Program-made: the position numbers and the translations under genes
Assembly (NCBI GenBank): GCA_023376005.1
Contig: CM042180.1
Location: forward strand, 45,349,149 to 45,413,148
Source: Doryteuthis pealeii
Lineage: Eukaryota > Mollusca > Cephalopoda > Myopsida > Loliginidae
DNA length: 64,000 nucleotides
Direction of reading: 5' to 3'
Part shown: piece by piece, positions 54,976 through 64,000 of the stretch
How the letters are laid out: the number at the start of each line of letters is the position of its first letter
Position numbering within the stretch: the first letter of the stretch is position 1
The notes under the pieces: model-generated
Told to the model about the DNA's origin: nothing
The model's database searches: none
Seen by the model: only the letters and a program-made list of their open reading frames with translations

Positions 54976-55480
54976 TACTTCTAGAGAGAACTTGCAAGTG
55001 TTAACCTGATGGCTGTGCAGTCCATGATATGAAATACTGTGTCCTTACATTACTCCCAGGTCCACTCTGGTGAGAGTGAGGTCAAGCGCTGTCACTCACT
55101 CTCAAGGCCATCAGCTACACTAATCGCCATTATGTTTCTACACTACCTTATATAAGTATTAGGGATCCAATAATTATGTAACACTGGTTCCGGTCAACTC
55201 CCGAAACTTCCGGTTGAGACTCAATTCTCCATTTGGGGGTCACGCTCCAGTCAAATCATCGTTCATCACTCCACGCTTTTTCAAAGACTCCACCTTGTCT
55301 CATTTCTTCTTCCTCCTTTTTCTATAGTAAGGCTCGCAAAAACTCAGGACCTTCATTATCTCGTTTTTCCGTTTTTATTATAAAGAAATGAAGGGAAGAA
55401 AAATGGTTGACACGCCATTAAATCCAACTAACTGTATTTACCCAAAAAATAAAAAAAGAATGAGTTTAACAAAAAATTTG
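54976..55480. repeat. Repeat shared with 20868-20972 plus unassigned sequence
   Basis: 55068-55183 matches 20868-20972, ending AATAATTATGTAACA. 55184 onward (TTCCGGTCAACTCCCG) has no assigned role. Confidence 0.5.
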
Positions 55481-56236
55481 AATACCTAACAAGAATGAAT
55501 TAAGCAAAAACGTCTTCGGCATGAAATAACCCAACAAAGGTTGACATGCCGTAAATAAAATCCAACCAACAATTTAGAAAAAAAAAGCTACATATTTTTT
55601 CTTATTTACGAGATTTAAGTTTCAATGTTAAAGATGCCCTATTACCAAAACCGAATTAGTAGCGATTTAGTTTTTTTTTTTTTTTACATATGTTCCGTCA
55701 TTAAATTATCTTTCCAAAAATGTAAAAATCATTTATCCCCCCCCCAAAAAAAAAAAGATCTTTGTATGGGAGATCAATGCGCGAAACAAAAACTAACGAA
55801 AAAAATTATCAGCCTTTTCAATTTAGTAAACATTTATTTACAATAAAAGTTTGTCTTTTATTACTTCATATACCGAAAGTTTTATTAAAATCAGATAGTT
55901 TATTTTATATGATTTTTAGAGGAATTTCCTGTGGTCACCCTTTTTTAGAGCCAGCGATAATTTGCACATAGCTACTTAACAAGAATGAATAAAGCAAAAA
56001 CGTCTTCGGCATGAAATAACCCAAGGGTTGATATGTCGTAAATAAAATCCAACCAACCTGGAGTGGTAGTACCTATTAGGGTCCTACCTATGGGTTAAAT
56101 AGAACAAAAAATGAATTAAAAAAAATTGAATATTCAAATGGTAAAACAAAAATGTCTTTGGCATAAAATAACCAAGGGTTGCCATGCTGTAAAATCCAAC
56201 CAACCAACCAAATATTTAATGCCAAAGTCAGTCATT
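55481..56236 (+). repeat. Several family D 3' tails
   Basis: GTCTTCGGCATGAAATAACC followed by GGTTGA(C/T)ATGCCGT and AATCCAACCAA near 55511, 56003 and 56155. The interval 55575-55975 is AT-rich without a gene. Confidence 0.7.
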
Positions 56237-56565
56237 AGTTTGTTTGGTTTTACGGCATATCAACCTCAGTGGGTCATTTAATGCTGACCAAGTTTTGTAA
56301 TAAATTAATTCTTAATGAATACTCAATTTTTTTTAGAAACACATTTTTCTATTTAACCCATACATGGGACCCTAACAGGTACTACCACTCCGGGTCAGAG
56401 TAGACCTGCGAGCAATGGTGATGAAGAGGTACTCCACATTTCCCAGACCACCAAAACTGGAACCTCACCATCAGTTAGAGGACATGTAGACCCTCAGCCA
56501 GCACCTTCTAGCACCCATATGATAAAAAAGGGTTGGGGATTGCCATAAGGGCAATATGTGCTATA
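56237..56565 (-). mobile_element. Family D, 3' half
   Basis: Minus-strand match to 60830-61160. Confidence 0.78.
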
Positions 56566-56934
56566 GCTTGATAATTTCCATTCAACCCCTCTGATTTTGA
56601 ATCTTCAATGATTCAATTCAAATGTATCTACACTGCTTTCAGAATTCACAGGCTACCCATGAGTTATGTAACAATTGCATCCAGGTCCTCTGATTCAGAG
56701 TGGTAGGACCTGTTTTTGGTCTCATCTATGGGTTAAATAGATAAAAAATGAGTTTTAAAAAATATGTTTAAAAAAATGTGTTAAAAAAACCCAAATTTCA
56801 ATACCCAACAAAAATGAATAAAACAAAAATGTCTTTGGCATTAAATAACCCAACGTGGGTTTACAGGCTGAAGATTTTCATAGCCTAATTCATCACCTCT
56901 CCCTTCTCAGCTCTCTCTGTTTTTTCCGGATGGC
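56566..56934 (+). repeat. Family D fragment and tail
   Basis: CTGATTCAGAGTGGTAGGAC to TCTATGGGTTAAATAG, then a GTCTTTGGCATTAAATAACC tail. Confidence 0.6.
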
Positions 56935-57392
56935 AATTGAAAAAAGAAAAGAAAAAAAGAAAAAGAAGACAAAGTAGGAAAAGGAAAAGTAAAAGAAAAA
57001 GAAGGAAAAAAGAAAGAAATGAAAAAGAGCGAAGAAAAAATGAAAAGAGGAAAAAGAATGAAGAAAAAATGAAAAGAGGAAAAAGAAAAAAGAAAAAAAA
57101 AGGAAAAAGAATGAAGAAAAAATGAAAAAGGAAAAGAATGAAGAAAAAAAAAAAGAAAAATGAAAAAAGAAAAAGAAAAAGAACGAAGAAAAAATGAAAA
57201 AGAAAAAGAATGAAGAAAAAAATGAAAAAGGAAAAAGAATGAAGAAAAAAATGAAAGAGGAAAAAGAATGAAGAAAAAAATGAAAAAGGAAAAAGAAGAA
57301 AAAAATGAAAAAAGGAAAAAGAATGAAGAAAAAAAGGAAAAAGGAAGAAGAAAAAAGGAAGAAGAAAAAGGAGAAAAAAAAAAACTAAGCAT
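56935..57392 (+). repeat. Polypurine tract, about 460 bp, intron 1
   Basis: Nearly pure GAAAAA-type sequence on the gene strand, starting about 590 bp before exon 2. Long frames here are compositional. Confidence 0.95.
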
Positions 57393-57980
57393 TACTGAGC
57401 TGAAAAAGATGAAAGATTTTATCAGTTATTTTTCTTCTTTACGTCTATTTCTTATCTTCTGCTCAAGAAAAACAAAAAAAAAAAACCTTTTGAAAAAAGT
57501 TTTTTGGTGATTGATGATAAAATCTTGTTTTATTTATTTTTTTTTTTTGCCCTCAATTTCCGGACCTTTTTTTATTTATACATTTTTTTATTTTTTTTCT
57601 CTTTTTAATTTCTCATTTGGTCTCGTCTCGAAATTCTTACCACTGAGCTATTTTTGGATCTTTTTATCAGGATATTTTGATAAAAGACACCCACAGACAG
57701 ACTCAGGGGGTGAGAGATAATTGCATCCGTCCTATATATCGGAATTAAACTTTTTTATTTTATTAGTAAAAAGGTTTCTCTTATCTCTGTTTAGTGTTGT
57801 TTACTTTTTATATCAAAGGGAAATGCAGACAGACTTGTTTTTTCTGGTTGACAACATTTTCAATATATAGGATATATCTTATGATAGCGATTCGGTGTCT
57901 GTCTGTAACCAAAACTATGTCATTTTTAATTATTTTTTGAGAGAGTTTTTTGTCTAAAATCCTTTTCTCTTTTTTTCCAG
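57393..57980. other. Intron 1 end with a Helitron-like 5' fragment
   Basis: TCTTATGATAGCGATTCGGT and TCTGTCTGTAACC at 57887-57912 resemble Helitron 5' ends. Acceptor TCTTTTTTTCCAG at 57968-57980. Confidence 0.5.
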
Positions 57981-58051
57981 TCTAATGAACGGATCGTTAA
58001 TCGTATCCAGCATGTCAAAAAATTGATCAAACGTTTCAAGAAAGAAAGAAG
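57981..58051 (+). CDS. TFPT: TFPT/INO80F-like protein, coding exon 2
   Basis: 71 nt encoding SNERIVNRIQHVKKLIKRF and KKER, leaving two bases of the next Arg codon (phase 2). Acceptor CCAG, donor GTAAGG. It matches the heart of the TFPT motif, a basic amphipathic helix. Skipping this exon alone would shift the frame (71 is not a multiple of 3), whereas skipping exons 2 and 3 together (141 nt) would keep it. It lies between the polypurine tract of intron 1 and the polypyrimidine tract of intron 2. Confidence 0.75.
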
Positions 58052-58103
58052 GTAAGGTTTTTAAATTTAAATTGGAGGGGTTGGGTAAATACATATACAA
58101 AAA

Positions 58104-58105
<2 letters not shown>

Positions 58106-58138
<33 letters not shown>

Positions 58139-58180
58139 ATATCTATTATCTATCACACACACACACACACACACACACAA
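58106..58180. repeat. (TA)n and (CA)n microsatellites
   Basis: TA run 58106-58136 and CA run 58153-58180, 55-130 nt after the exon 2 donor. Confidence 0.95.
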
Positions 58181-58459
58181 CCTTGAGGTTTGTTTCGATG
58201 TCGTTTGTCGCAAAAGATTTATACACACGCGCGCAACCACACACACAAAACACCTAAAAATGCACAATGCCTTTTTTCAATATACACATTCACACCGTAT
58301 AAAGAGAATATTTGACGTCATATTTCAAACCGTCCACTTTTTTCAGCATCCTTTCTTCAGACTTCAAATTTTGAACAGACTGATAAACAAGGACTATCAC
58401 TTGCTTTTCTTGTTATTCTGTGATAAAGATTTTTTATCACCTTCCATATACCAACAAAT

Positions 58460-58507
58460 GCCCTGAAGATGATCTAATTAATAGATTGAAACACTGCAGC
58501 GTTGGCC
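58460..58507 (+). ncRNA. Hammerhead ribozyme motif, one helix III mismatch
   Basis: Helix I GCC (58460-58462), core CUGAAGA (58463-58469), helix II AUCUA/UAGAU with 5-nt loop, GAAA (58488-58491), helix III ACAC/GCGU with one A-C mismatch and loop UGCA, cleavage predicted after U58503 (GUU), then GGC (58504-58506) closing helix I. The mismatch looks like a single A for G change in an ancestral palindrome. It lies on the transcribed strand of intron 2. Confidence 0.65.
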
Positions 58508-58560
58508 AATAAACTTACCACTCAACTTATTTAAACCTGTTTTTTCAATTTTCTTAATAT

Positions 58561-58566
<6 letters not shown>

Positions 58567-58598
<32 letters not shown>

Positions 58599-59135
58599 GT
58601 AAAAATGGATATTGAATCCGACAATATGTGTAGAAAGTTTTGTAGAAAAAACAAGATGTTAAAAGTTTTGCTGACAGAAATCTGTTTCGACAAAAAACAA
58701 AATTGGAATCATATCACCGGAGGTTCAAATTTCGGATGTAATAAGGATCCCAACTCTGCGAGTTTATCATCATTGCAGATTCATGTTGCTGGACTTGTTA
58801 TATTTTTTAAACTTTCATTTGTAACCGGAACATTTTCCTGAACTTTTCGATATTCATATACACTTTTACTGCAAACTCTTTTGAGCTTTTTTATGATAAA
58901 AATGCTTATAATTTTTAAAAATAAAATTTATTTTATTTTTAACAATAAATACGTATTTAAAAATTTTTATTGAAAATTCCAGTACTGATCGAGAGCGTTC
59001 TGTGCCTCGTGATTATTGATATATTTATTTCGTTTTTTCGCTTACAATGTTGCTTTGGTAAAGACATTCATAATGTCGAAACAGATTTCTGTCAGCAAAA
59101 CTTTTAACATCTTGTTTTTTTTTCTACAAAACTTT
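58567..59135. mobile_element. Mirror-image ends of a decayed hammerhead-family element
   Basis: ACAAGATGTTAAAAGTTTTG (58650) recurs reversed near 59097-59116. On both arms GTCGAAAC is followed by the palindrome CAGATTTCTG and GUC^A (minus arm about 58693-58676, plus arm 59077-59093). A GACATT/AATGTC helix II is present only at 59064-59079. The terminal motif variant is at 58627-58607 (minus). CUGAUGA has decayed. Confidence 0.5.
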
Positions 59136-59307
59136 CTACACATATATATATATCTATATATGAAAGTGTTTTGTAAAGGATTATTGGAAATCAATCACAA
59201 TAATCACTTTCCCAACTGCAAAAGTCCACTGATTGCAATAATATTATAGCTGTCTTCGATCAATCCATCAAAGATTACTTGTTTCTTGTCCAACACAATA
59301 TCTGCCC
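59136..59307. other. Short gap, nothing recognised
   Basis: (TA)n at 59141-59160, otherwise unassigned. Confidence 0.4.
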
Positions 59308-59435
59308 TGCAATGTGGGAAGGCAAGCCACACCTACCATCAGCTCCTCATTTTATCGCACAGATCCCTGTGCTACTCATATGCTGAGTTGGTGAACCTTG
59401 TGATTCCTAGGCAGAATGTACTGACTGATAATTCA
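59308..59435 (-). mobile_element. SINE family 1, 5' two-thirds, diverged
   Basis: Minus-strand match covering CACACCTACCATCAGCTCC to CATATGCTGAGTTGG and a decayed head. Confidence 0.7.
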
Positions 59436-59454
59436 TCATTCTGATTTTGTAGAT

Positions 59455-60368
59455 TTCAAACTTCTTTCTTTCTTTCTTTCTTTCTTTTTCTTTTTTTTTT
59501 CTTTTCTTTCTTTCTTTCTTTCTTTTTTTCTTTTTCTTTCTTTCTCTTCTTTCTTTCTTTCTTTTTTCTTTCTTTCTTTTTGCTTGCTTGTTTGCCATGT
59601 TCTTTCTTTCTTTCCTTCTTCTGTTTATTTCTTATTTACAATTTCTTTTTCTTTCTTTTACTCTTTTCTTCTTTTTTTACTCTTTTCTTTTTTCTTTTTC
59701 TTCTTTTACTCTTTTCTTTTTTTCTTTCTTTCATTCTTTTTTTCTTTCTTTTTTTTTCTTTCTTTTCTTTTTCTTTCTTTTTACTTTTTTTTTTTCATTT
59801 TCTTCTTTCTTTTACTTTTTCTTTCTTTTTTACTTTTTCTTTTTTTTCTTCTTTCTTTTCTTTTCTTTCTTTACTTTTTTTTCTTTACTTTTCTTTTCTT
59901 CTTTCTTTTACTTTTTTCTTTTTTTCATTTTTTTTTTTTTTTCTTTTACTTTTTTCTTTTTTCTTTTTTTCTTTCTTTTTACTTTTTCTTTTTCTTTTTT
60001 TCTTTTTTTTTCTTTCTTTCTTTCACTTTTTTTCTTTTTTTCTTCTTTCACTTTTTCTTTTTTTTCTTTTTTTTCTTTTTTTCTTTTTTTTCTTTTTCTT
60101 TTACTTTTTCTTTTTTCTTCTTTCTTTTACTTTTTTCTTTTTTCTTTTTTTACTTTTTTCTTTTTTCTTTTTTTTTTTTTCTTTTTTTTCTTTTTTTTTT
60201 TTTTCTTTTTTTTCTTTTTTTCTTTCTTTTCTTTTTTCTTTTTTTCTTCTTTTTTTTTCTTTTTTTCTTTTTTTTTCTTTCTTTTCTTTTTCTTTTTCTT
60301 TCTTTTCTTTTACATTTTTCTTTCTTTTTTCCACTTATTTTACTACTTTCTTTTACTTATTCATTTTA
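59455..60368 (+). repeat. Polypyrimidine tract, about 910 bp, intron 2
   Basis: TTTC/TTTTC repeats, nearly free of purines, ending 97 nt before exon 3. Three overlapping Phe/Ser frames of up to 322 codons are artefacts. The tract is complementary in composition to 56935-57392. Confidence 0.95.
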
Positions 60369-60465
60369 GTTATTTCTGTCTTTCTTCCTTTCTTTTACTT
60401 CTTTCGTTCTTCCTTTCTTCTGTCTTCTTAAGTTCATCAGATTTCATTTTCTTTTTAATTTTCAG

Positions 60466-60535
60466 GTTTCTGTTAGGAAAATTAGACGAGCATGGTGATA
60501 ATTATCGAGACACGCCAGTTCCTGTCATGTGGGAG
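60466..60535 (+). CDS. TFPT: TFPT/INO80F-like protein, coding exon 3
   Basis: 70 nt; the first G completes the split Arg codon, then FLLGKLDEHGDNYR and DTPVPVMWE. Acceptor TTTTCAG, donor GTAAGC, phase 0 at the end. The L-D-x-x-GD-x-YR block is the most distinctive TFPT signature. Confidence 0.78.
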
Positions 60536-60580
60536 GTAAGCACTCTTGATTTATAAGCTACACAACCCCAACCCTTTTTA

Positions 60581-61165
60581 TCACCGCCCTGTCGGCTGGG
60601 GCGTTAAAATGCGCCGACTGCACCTCTGCAGAGGGGTAAGACTCTCCCAATGGGGCCGCCTGTTGGCCGTGGGTGGCGACCCGTGATGCTTAAGGATAGA
60701 GCCCAGGTGGATGAGCAGTTCATGACATGCAATACTCCACTTTGCCCCTATCTTGGGCTAGACGGGCGGTCGGAGAGGCCCCCTCTGATCAATCGGCTGG
60801 TCACGTCAAGCCCTAGCACCTATATGATCGTCCCAACCCTATTGCCCTTATGGCAAGCCCCAACGCCTTTTTATCATATGGGTGCTAGAAGGCGGTGGCT
60901 GCGGGTCTACATGTCCTGGGAATGATGTTAAACTCTATCTGATGGTGAGGTTCCAGTTTTGGAGGTTTGGGGAATGTGGAGCACCCATTCATCACCATTG
61001 CTCCCTGGTCCACTCTGACCTGGAGTGGTAGTACCTGTTAGGGTCCCATCTATGGGTTAAATAGAAAAATGTATTTATAAAAAAATTGTATTATCCATTA
61101 AGAATTGATTTATTTCAAAACTTTATCGGCATTAAATGACCCACTGAGGTTGATATGCCACAAAC
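60581..61165 (+). mobile_element. Family D element, best full-length copy
   Basis: Starts TCACCGCCCTGTCGGCTGGG and ends GAGGTTGATATGCCACAAAC. About 580 bp with no frame of interest; serves as the reference copy for the family. Inserted 45 bp after the exon 3 donor. Confidence 0.88.
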
Positions 61166-61690
61166 CAAACCAACCCTTTTTATCATATATGTACTAGAAG
61201 GCAGTGGCTGAGGTTCTTAGTGGCCTGGGTATGAAGTTAAACTGCATCAAATGGAGAAGTTCCAGCTCTGGAGCATGTAGAGTACCCCTCCATCACCATT
61301 ACTCCCAGATCCACTCTGACCCAGAGTGGTAGTACCTGTTAGGGCCCCATCTATGAGTTAAATAGAAAAAAATGTGTTTAATAAAAAAATTGAGTTTAAA
61401 AAAGAATGTTTTTTTGAATACCCATCAAGAATGAATAAAACAAAATGTCTTCGGCATAAAATAACCCAACAGGGTTGACATGCCATAAAATCCAAAAAGA
61501 TTGAATACCCATCAAGAATGAATAAAACAAAATGTCTTTGTCATAAAATAACCCAACAAGGGTTGACATGCCATAAAATCCAAAAAGATTGAATACCCAT
61601 CAAGAATGAATAAAACAAAATGTCTTCGTCATAAAATAACCCAACAAGAGTTGACATGCCATAAAATCCAACCAAACAATCAACCTTATA
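61166..61690 (+). mobile_element. Family D partial copy with three tandem tails
   Basis: Truncated body (TTTTTATCATATATGTACTA to GTTAAATAG), then three copies of an about 88-bp tail (CCCATCAAGAATGAATAAAA to GTTGACATGCCATAAAATCC) at 61418, 61507 and 61597. Confidence 0.82.
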
Positions 61691-62440
61691 TGTTGAGTTA
61701 TAACAATAACAAAACTAAATAAGAACGCATATAAAAAGATTACACTTATTTTATTTTAATTAATTTTCATATAAAATTATACATAGGATTGCTTTTAATA
61801 TATTTTAATACATTTAAGATTAAAACAATAATATTAGAAATCAATAACACCAAGTAATTATTTATTGAACCCAGTTTTGTTAAAACCAGTATGCAAAATG
61901 TCTTTGGCATAAAATGACCCAACAAAGGTTGACATGCCATGAAATCCAACCAACCTTATATGTTGGGTTATAACAATAATGAAACTAAATAAGAACGCAT
62001 ATAAAAAGATTGCACTTATTTTTATTTTATTTTTAAAAAATATTACTATGGATTGCTTTTAATACGTTTAAGAATAAAACAATAATATTAGAAATCAGTA
62101 ATTATTTATTGAACCCAGTTTTGTTAAAACCAGTATGCAAATTAACCACACTGTATATTATGTAAACTTTATTTCTTAGTGATATATAAAACACATTGCA
62201 GGATTTTAAGCATATTAATAACATTGGCCAAAGCAAATCTAACTTATCTAAACTTTAATAGAGACATTGTTTATAAATAAGATGTTAATTAACATGGAGA
62301 ATGTAAATTACTTGGGGAATTTTGATATTGGTGGTGATAACCTATCTATGTTTGTTATAATCATCTAATAATCGTGGAGTATATAACCTAAATAACTTAT
62401 GGAATTTTGACATCGGTGGTGATAACCAACCAAACTGTAA
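61691..62440 (-). mobile_element. Helitron relics, second internal type
   Basis: 61700-61890 and 61980-62170 both match the interior of 63029-63820 (AGATTACACTTATTT, AATAATATTAGA, AACCCAGTTTTGT). A family D tail lies between them (61896-61950). No termini remain. Confidence 0.65.
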
Positions 62441-62473
62441 TCCTTTGGCCTTTTTGTTATTTCTGTTTTCTAG

Positions 62474-62758
62474 GAGGATCAGATTTATCAGTTGAATCGA
62501 CCTGCACACAGAAGTCCCCTGAATGATACTGAGGAGGGTGCTGCAACTACATCCAAAGCAACTTTAGGCTACAGCAGCTTATTGGACATAACAGGAGACG
62601 GCCCTATACCATCGGCCATGGCCAAATTGCGTAAAATGAAAGCGGAGAAAAAGGAGAGTGCATGCATTGCTGACGCTGAAGATCGCATTCCTCGACAAAA
62701 TGCATTCATGACCTTTCGGGAACATCAGAAGGAAATTATCAGAGACGAATATTATCAG
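62474..62758 (+). CDS. TFPT: TFPT/INO80F-like protein, coding exon 4: linker and HMG-box start
   Basis: 95 codons, phase 0 at both ends, acceptor TTTTCTAG and donor GTAGGA. Residues 82-150 are a polar, probably disordered linker (SPLNDTEEGAATTSKAT) with a short conserved-looking LGYSSLLDITGDGPIPSAMA and a basic KLRKMKAEKK helix. From about residue 152, RIPRQNAFMTFREHQKEII begins an HMG box (P-x-NAF-x-x-F pattern, DNA-bending family). Vertebrate TFPT is not known to me to contain an HMG box; fungal INO80 has the separate HMG-box subunit Nhp10. Confidence 0.75.
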
Positions 62759-63028
62759 GTAGGAGGCTACCACTCCCTGTTTTATTTTGTTTAATGTATA
62801 CCCCTTTTGTACCCCTTCCTGTTTTTTATTTATTTATAAAGGATACCCATTTTGTACAACTCCCTATTTTAAAATTTTTTTTAAAGGACACCCCTTTTGT
62901 ACCCCTCACTGTTTTTTTATTTTTTCCAACAAGAATGAATAAAACAAATGCCACCAGCATAAAATAACCCAACAAGGGTTGACGTGCCATAAAATCCAAC
63001 CAACCAACCATAATCATTATTATTAGTA
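62759..63028. other. Intron 4 start with a family D tail
   Basis: ATAACCCAACAAGGGTTGAC at 62963-62982 and a CAACCAACCA tail. A weak repeat of ACCCCTTTTGTACCCCT near 62798, 62845 and 62890. Confidence 0.6.
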
Positions 63029-63820
63029 CTAGCAAGAATATTTATCCTCTGGGCATAAGTACTTAAGTTTTGATATAATGAAATATATTAAATTAGAAAG
63101 ACTAATGAAATTAAATAAGAACACATATAAAAAGATTACACTTATTTCTATTATATCTTAATTGTTTTCTATATAAAATCAGTCATAGGATTAATTTTAA
63201 CATGTTGGAGAATAAAACAATAATATTAGACACCAATAACACCAAAGTCATTATTTATTAAACCCATTTTGTCAAAACCAGCATGCAAATTAACCAAACC
63301 ATATATTATGTAAACCTTTATTTCTTAAGTTTAGCTCAGTCGGTAGAGCGTTCGGCTAGGAAGCACAAGGTTCCTGGTTCGATACCGGTCCTCGCCAACT
63401 CAGTGTATGAGTAGCACAGGGGTCTGTGCAGTAAAGTTAGATGATGGTAGGTGTGGCGCTCCACTTCAGACGCTAAAATAATCTCCTTGGTCTTGCGCTA
63501 GTGAAAAGGGGATAGACTCCCTTGCTGTCTGGCTGATACCGTCATTAGGCCGCCTTGATGACTTTATTTACTTTACTTACTTATTTCTTAGTGACACATT
63601 GCAGGATTTTAAACGCACTAATAACATAGGCTATTTTGAGGCAAATCTAACTCAGATTTTCAGAGACATCATTAATAAATAAGATTTATTCTATGTATTA
63701 ATGATTTTGACTATTATAAATTAAATACTTATTGATAAACTTATGCAATTCCTGAGAGTATTGTGACATAAGCAATGACATAGTTTTGGTTACAAACACT
63801 GAATCTCCATTATAATGAGA
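63029..63820 (-). mobile_element. Helitron, second internal type, with nested SINE
   Basis: Minus-strand 5' TCTCATTATAATGGAGATTC at 63820 and 3' CTAG at 63029; hairpin diverged (TATGCCCAGAGGATAAAT). Interrupted by the SINE at 63328-63590. Confidence 0.75.
63328..63590 (+). mobile_element. SINE family 1, complete, 10-bp target duplication
   Basis: TTATTTCTTA flanks it at 63318-63327 and 63591-63600. Head TTAGCTCAGTCGGTAGAG, tail (CTTTA/CTTA)n. Confidence 0.9.
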
Positions 63821-63841
63821 TTATTTTTATATTTTTTTTAG

Positions 63842-63925
63842 CAACACTGTGAAGAAATTCCTCACCATGAACTGACGAAACGCTTAACAAGTCAGTGGGA
63901 AAGCTTGACTCCAGAGAAGAAACAG
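63842..63925 (+). CDS. TFPT: TFPT/INO80F-like protein, coding exon 5: HMG-box continuation
   Basis: 84 nt, 28 codons: QHCEEIPHHELTKRLTSQW, then ESLTPEKKQ, ending at donor GTACGT (phase 0). The pattern E-L-T-K-x-L-x-x-x-W-x-x-L-x-P-x-x-K is helix 2 of an HMG box, with the conserved Trp present. The box is cut by the window edge (53 of about 70 residues seen), so the gene continues past 64000. The acceptor is TTTTTTTTAG. Confidence 0.75.
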
Positions 63926-63934
63926 GTACGTTCA

Positions 63935-64000
63935 TTTACACTCCATGCCCAACCACTCCCCATGAGCAGCAGGATGTGACACAAGGGTAATATTAAGCAG
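63935..64000 (-). mobile_element. SINE family 2, 3' end, at window edge
   Basis: CATGAGCAGCAGGATGTGAC and ACAAGG match the reversed 3' end of family 2; continues beyond the window. Confidence 0.6.

Larger units (their letters stand above)
30510..57980 (+). other. Intron 1 of the TFPT-like gene, 27.5 kb
   Basis: Bounded by a GTAAGA donor and a TTTTTTTCCAG acceptor. Filled with the mobile elements and satellites listed separately. No additional host exon was recognised inside it. Antisense or nested genes were looked for and none was supported. Confidence 0.7.

Noticed and set aside
56907..57392. 161-codon Phe/Ser frame (minus) and Lys/Glu frames (plus)
   Set aside because: Products of the GAAAAA polypurine tract, not genes.
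59580..60556. Three overlapping long frames (261-322 codons) rich in Phe and Ser
   Set aside because: They lie in a TTTC polypyrimidine tract in three frames at once; no protein motif. The end of one frame runs into the true exon 3 only by chance.

Overview
This is a eukaryotic window, most likely from a mollusc or another lophotrochozoan. It is AT-rich, gene-poor and intron-rich, and is crowded with tRNA-derived SINEs, Helitrons, mariner and hAT relics, CR1/Jockey-like LINE ends, Penelope-like elements, TTAGGG tracts and long (TA)n or polypyrimidine repeats. The species assignment is inference only. No rRNA gene, functional tRNA gene or CRISPR array was seen.

Layout. Positions 1-8791 form a large imperfect palindrome. 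Its right arm carries an intact single-exon AIMP1 (EMAP-II/p43) reading frame on the minus strand (7702-8583). Its left arm carries a mirror copy broken almost entirely by one-base indels (209-1085). The centre contains two mirror-image hammerhead-ribozyme motifs around a SINE fragment. Positions 8.8-29.2 kb are repeat territory: Helitrons, a mariner-derived inverted element whose end has expanded into a 116-bp satellite (11.3-13.4 kb), a second and longer array of the same satellite (23.9-26.8 kb), a solo LTR with its empty site visible in a paralogous flank, foldback elements (two containing TTAGGG), and LINE ends.

The only multi-exon gene recognised runs on the plus strand from about 29.4 kb to beyond the window end. 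Its five coding exons (30408-30509, 57981-58051, 60466-60535, 62474-62758, 63842-63925) join in frame with GT/AG junctions. They encode a TFPT/INO80F-like coiled-coil segment followed by the start of an HMG box, which suggests an INO80 chromatin-remodeller subunit. Intron 1 is 27.5 kb and holds most of the mobile elements between 30.5 and 58 kb. It includes a head-to-tail Helitron cluster (32.7-34.0 kb), a Penelope-like foldback, two related minisatellites of 89 and 75 bp (48.5-50.4 and 52.5-53.2 kb), and a polypurine tract. A 0.9-kb polypyrimidine tract lies in intron 2 just before exon 3.

The most striking theme is a recurrent small-RNA signature. At least five positions have a hammerhead core (CUGANGA, helix II, GAAA, a minimal self-complementary helix III, then a UH cleavage site). 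They often occur as mirror-image pairs in foldback elements, and several are followed within about 45-85 nt by the shared motif ATTGTCGGATTCATTTCC. The copies at 4404-4445, 51765-51809 and 35346-35393 also keep a paired helix I. This fits hammerheads known from Penelope-like retroelements, but here several sequence-divergent families sit in one 64-kb window. A second theme is minisatellite expansion inside transposon ends (mariner at 11.3 kb, another TIR element at 52.5 kb). All similarity statements come from reading the sequence; no database search was run.
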